Assembly (NCBI GenBank): GCA_035702985.1
Contig: DASSZD010000061.1
Coordinates: forward strand, 1-6,590
DNA: 6,590 nt
Direction of reading: 5' to 3'
DNA from: JAKAXG01 sp035702985
Lineage (GTDB): Bacteria; Actinomycetota; Acidimicrobiia; Acidimicrobiales; Palsa-688
Part shown: piece after piece, positions 4,273 to 6,590 of the stretch
Layout: each line of letters opens with the position of its first letter
How positions within the stretch are numbered: the stretch's first letter is position 1
Program-made: the position numbers and the translations under genes
The notes under the pieces: model-generated
Told to the model about the DNA's origin: nothing
What the model saw: only the letters and a program-made list of their open reading frames with translations
The model's database searches: none

Positions 4273-6027
4273 ATGCTCCTGCGGATGTCCAAGCTGCTCC
4301 TGCGCACCCTGCGCGACGATCCGGTCGACGCCGAGCTGCCCAGCCACAAGCTGCTGGTGCGCGCCGGCTACGTGCGCCGGGTGGGGGCGGGTATCCACTC
4401 GTGGTTGCCGCTCGGGCTGATGGTGGTGCGCAACGTCGAGCGGGTGGTGAGGGACGAGATGGTCGCCATCGGGGCGCAGGAGGTGCTGCTGCCGGCGCTC
4501 GTGCCCCGTGAGATCTTCGAGCGGAGCGGCCGATGGCAGGACTACGGAGACTCGCTGTTCCGCCTCAGCGACCGGCGCCGGATGGACTACCTGCTCGGCC
4601 CCACCCACGAGGAGCTGTTCACGCTGCTGGTCAAGGGGGAGTACTCGTCCTACAAGGACCTTCCGGTCTGGCTGTTCCAGATCCAGAGCAAGTACCGCGA
4701 CGAGGCCCGGCCCCGCGGCGGCGTGCTGAGGGGCCGCGAGTTCGTGATGAAGGACTCGTACTCCTTCGACCTGGACGACGAGGGCCTGGCCCGGTCGTAC
4801 CGGGCGCACCGGGACGCCTACGAGCGCATCTTCGCCCGGCTCGGGTTCGACTACCGCATCGTGTCGGCCGTCTCGGGGGCCATGGGGGGTTCCGCGTCGG
4901 AGGAGTTCATCGCCCCCACCCCGGCCGGGGAGGATACCTTCGTGCGCTGCGACCGCTGCCACTACGCGGCCAACGCGGAGGCGGCCGAGGTGGCACCGCC
5001 CGCCGCCGGGCCGGGACCCCACGGCGCCCCGGAGGTGGTCCACACCCCGGACACCCCGACCATCGCCTCGCTGGTGGAGCGGCTCAACGCCGTGCGGCCC
5101 GCCCGCCGCTGGGTGGCGGCGGACACGTTGAAGAACGTGGTGGTCCGGACCCGGGCCCCGGGCGACGACGGCTGGACGCTCCTGGCCGTCGGCGTCCCCG
5201 GCGACCGGGAGGTGGACATGAAGCGGTTGGCCGGCCAGCTGGAGCCCGCCGAGGTGGCCCCGGCCGGACCGGAGGACCTCGACGGCCGCGCCGGGTTGGT
5301 CCGCGGGTACATCGGGCCGGCCGGTCTGGCCGCCCTGGGGATCCGCTACGTAGTGGACCCGACCGTCGCCGAGGGCACGGCCTGGGTGACCGGCGCCGAC
5401 CGGGCCGACTGCCACGTGATCAACCTGGTGAGGGGCCGCGATTTCACCCCTGACGCCGAAATCGGCGCGGTGGAGGTGCGCGACGGCGACAGGTGCGCCC
5501 GCTGCGGATCCGCCCTGCGCATCGACCGGGGCATAGAGCTCGGCCACGTGTTCCAGCTGGGACGCAGGTACGCCGAGGTCTTCGGGCTCCAGGTCACCGG
5601 TCCCGACGGCCGCCCCGCCACGGTGAGCATGGGCTCCTACGGCATCGGCGTCACCCGGGCGGTGGCCGCCCTGGCCGAACAGACCCACGACGGTCTGGGG
5701 CTGCGCTGGCCGAGGGCGGTCTCACCGGCCGACGTGCACGTGGTGGCCACCGGCAAAGGCCCCGCGGCGCTCGACGCGGCGGAGGCGCTGGCCGCAGAAA
5801 TGACCGGGCGGGGCCTGAGGGTGCTGCTCGACGACCGGCCCGGGGTGTCGGCCGGCGTCAGGTTCGGCGACGCTGAACTGCTGGGCATGCCGCTGGTGGT
5901 GACCGCCGGGCGGGGTCTGGCCGCCGGGGTGGTCGAGGTCCGGGACCGCTGGAGCGGGGAGAGGACCGACGTGGAGTTGACCTCGGCGGCCGCCACGATC
6001 AGCGAGATGTCCGCAGCCCAGCCGTAG
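4273..6027 (+). CDS. proS: prolyl-tRNA synthetase, bacterial type with editing domain
   Basis: Cytoplasmic class II synthetase that activates proline with ATP and charges tRNA-Pro. The 584 residues match the usual bacterial-type length of about 570-580. The catalytic core shows motif 1 around PLGLMVVRNVERVVRDEM (46-63), the GPTHEE substrate loop (109-114), motif 2 in KYRDEARPRGG through REFVMKDSYSFD (140-166), and motif 3 SMGSYGIGVTR (452-462). Between motifs 2 and 3 lies the roughly 180-residue insertion that hydrolyses mischarged Ala-tRNA, with the lysine of DTLKNVV (K287) equivalent to the editing lysine of the E. coli enzyme. The C-terminal anticodon-binding domain starts near 485 (PADVHVVATGKG) and includes LLDDRPGVSAGVRFGDAEL (518-536). 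Two CxxC pairs, C226/C229 and C408/C411, bracket the insertion. An in-frame TGA at 4264 limits the start; ATG 4273 or ATG 4285 could be used. The N-terminal pattern resembles actinobacterial ProRS. It is divergent from the deaminase. Confidence 0.97.
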   Translation: MLLRMSKLLLRTLRDDPVDAELPSHKLLVRAGYVRRVGAGIHSWLPLGLMVVRNVERVVRDEMVAIGAQEVLLPALVPREIFERSGRWQDYGDSLFRLSDRRRMDYLLGPTHEELFTLLVKGEYSSYKDLPVWLFQIQSKYRDEARPRGGVLRGREFVMKDSYSFDLDDEGLARSYRAHRDAYERIFARLGFDYRIVSAVSGAMGGSASEEFIAPTPAGEDTFVRCDRCHYAANAEAAEVAPPAAGPGPHGAPEVVHTPDTPTIASLVERLNAVRPARRWVAADTLKNVVVRTRAPGDDGWTLLAVGVPGDREVDMKRLAGQLEPAEVAPAGPEDLDGRAGLVRGYIGPAGLAALGIRYVVDPTVAEGTAWVTGADRADCHVINLVRGRDFTPDAEIGAVEVRDGDRCARCGSALRIDRGIELGHVFQLGRRYAEVFGLQVTGPDGRPATVSMGSYGIGVTRAVAALAEQTHDGLGLRWPRAVSPADVHVVATGKGPAALDAAEALAAEMTGRGLRVLLDDRPGVSAGVRFGDAELLGMPLVVTAGRGLAAGVVEVRDRWSGERTDVELTSAAATISEMSAAQP

Positions 6028-6075
6028 CCCTGGCCCGCCACCCGGCCCCCAGGCCCGCACCCGGCCCCCTGGCTC
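6028..6075. repeat. convergent spacer with a 12-bp direct repeat
   Basis: CACCCGGCCCCC occurs at 6039-6050 and again at 6058-6069. CCTGG (6029-6033) and the last CCTGG (6068-6072) can each pair with the central CCAGG (6049-6053), so either strand could form alternative short hairpins between the proS and transporter stop codons. No T run is present. It may serve as a weak bidirectional terminator. Confidence 0.4.
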
Positions 6076-6590
6076 TCACCGGGATCCCGCCGCGGTCAGC
6101 TCCTGGCCGGCCCGGCCGACCCGCTCGGGCCCGCCCGCACCCGGCGCCACCGGCGCCTTCCGCCCGGTCAGGACCAGCAGGGTGGTTGCGAGGGCCACCA
6201 TCGCCACGATGGCCAGCTCCGGACCGGTCGGTACCCAGCGGGCGCCGGCGGCCAGGGCGGTGGGCAGGAGAAACCCCACGTAGGAGAGGGCGTAGTACAC
6301 GCCGGTGAGAGCCGGCTGCTCGGCGGGGGTACTGATGCGCTGAACCTCCACCAGGCCGGCCACCAGAGCCACACCGTACGCACCGCCCAGCATCAACGCC
6401 GCCAGCGCCGCCCCCCAGGCCGAATCCAGCTCCACGGCGGCGGCCGCCGCCCCGACACCGGTGGTGACCACCACCATGGCCACCAGGATGGCCCGGGGCC
6501 GGTGGGCGTGATCGAGCCGGCGGGCCACCGGCTGGATCAGGACGCCGGCGCCGAGGGTGACCACCGTCAGAGCGGTGGCGTAGATGAGCG
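6076..6590 (-). CDS. major facilitator superfamily transporter, C-terminal part (cut by window edge)
   Basis: About 171 codons of a membrane transporter are visible, and the frame remains open to the right edge, so the N-terminal half lies outside. Reading from the edge, there are roughly five hydrophobic segments. LIYATALTVVTLGAGVLIQP is followed by the basic loop VARRLDHAHRPR, typical of the cytoplasmic loops in the major facilitator fold. Next come AILVAMVVVTTGVGAAAAAV, WGAALAALMLGGAYGVALVA, ALTGVYYALSYVGFLLPTAL and LAIVAMVALATTLLVLTG. The C-terminus is a soluble proline- and glycine-rich tail. STPAEQPALTGVYYALSYVG resembles a conserved stretch in drug/sugar efflux MFS proteins. A GTG at 6564 is not the true start, because coding sequence clearly continues upstream of it. 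The substrate cannot be guessed. It converges on proS with a 48-base gap. Confidence 0.85.
   Translation of the reverse strand, partial: LIYATALTVVTLGAGVLIQPVARRLDHAHRPRAILVAMVVVTTGVGAAAAAVELDSAWGAALAALMLGGAYGVALVAGLVEVQRISTPAEQPALTGVYYALSYVGFLLPTALAAGARWVPTGPELAIVAMVALATTLLVLTGRKAPVAPGAGGPERVGRAGQELTAAGSR

Noticed and set aside
4200..4349. Deaminase start upstream at 4349
   Set aside because: It would overlap the start of proS on the opposite strand and add 50 Arg/Ser-rich residues before the conserved domain.
4012..5688. 558-codon open frame on the minus strand, antisense to proS
   Set aside because: Shadow of the GC-rich proS frame; its N-terminal sequence is low-complexity His/Gly/Arg/Pro-rich with no domain, and proS on the other strand is unmistakable.
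1..6590. CRISPR arrays, tRNA or rRNA genes, insertion-sequence ends, prophage or defence genes
   Set aside because: No regularly spaced repeats, tRNA-like cloverleaf, transposase or integrase motif, or defence-type domain was seen on either strand.

Overview
The window is GC-rich and gene-dense, with strong Shine-Dalgarno sites, GTG starts and coding frames that fill almost all of the DNA. The prolyl-tRNA synthetase and the CLC-type channel both read like actinobacterial proteins, so the source is most likely a member of the Actinomycetota. I cannot name a genus. There are seven protein genes, one of them cut by the right edge. I see no RNA gene, insertion sequence, CRISPR array or phage module.

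Layout, left to right. Positions 172-1509 (+) encode a CLC-family chloride channel or transporter. It converges on a MarR-family repressor at 1596-2027 (-). A 340-base regulatory region (2028-2367) separates the MarR gene from a divergent small gene (2368-2673, +) for a membrane-anchored protein with a four-cysteine zinc-ribbon-like motif. That region holds a 13-bp tandem direct repeat, a good sigma-A-like promoter with an inverted repeat in its spacer, and a folded mRNA leader. Next, on the minus strand, are an unrecognised 194-residue protein (2728-3312) and a zinc-dependent nucleoside/base deaminase (3534-4199). A strong hairpin separates these two. The deaminase is divergent from proS (4273-6027, +), a full-length bacterial prolyl-tRNA synthetase with its editing insertion. 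proS converges on the C-terminal half of a major facilitator transporter (6076 to the edge, -).

How the genes relate. The clearest functional unit is the MarR gene with the small membrane zinc-ribbon gene: divergent, with an operator-like palindrome inside the promoter of the membrane gene. The same half-site pattern, ATCG-N5-CGAT, recurs upstream of the unknown 194-residue gene, so one regulator might control both; this is inference. The deaminase and proS share a 73-base intergenic region where each start codon lies exactly 8 bases after a TANNNT -10 element, with a small inverted repeat near the midpoint. The rest looks like ordinary chromosomal housekeeping and transport. I find no convincing new defence or mobile system; the least explained parts are the small zinc-ribbon membrane protein with its regulatory region, and the unknown 194-residue protein.
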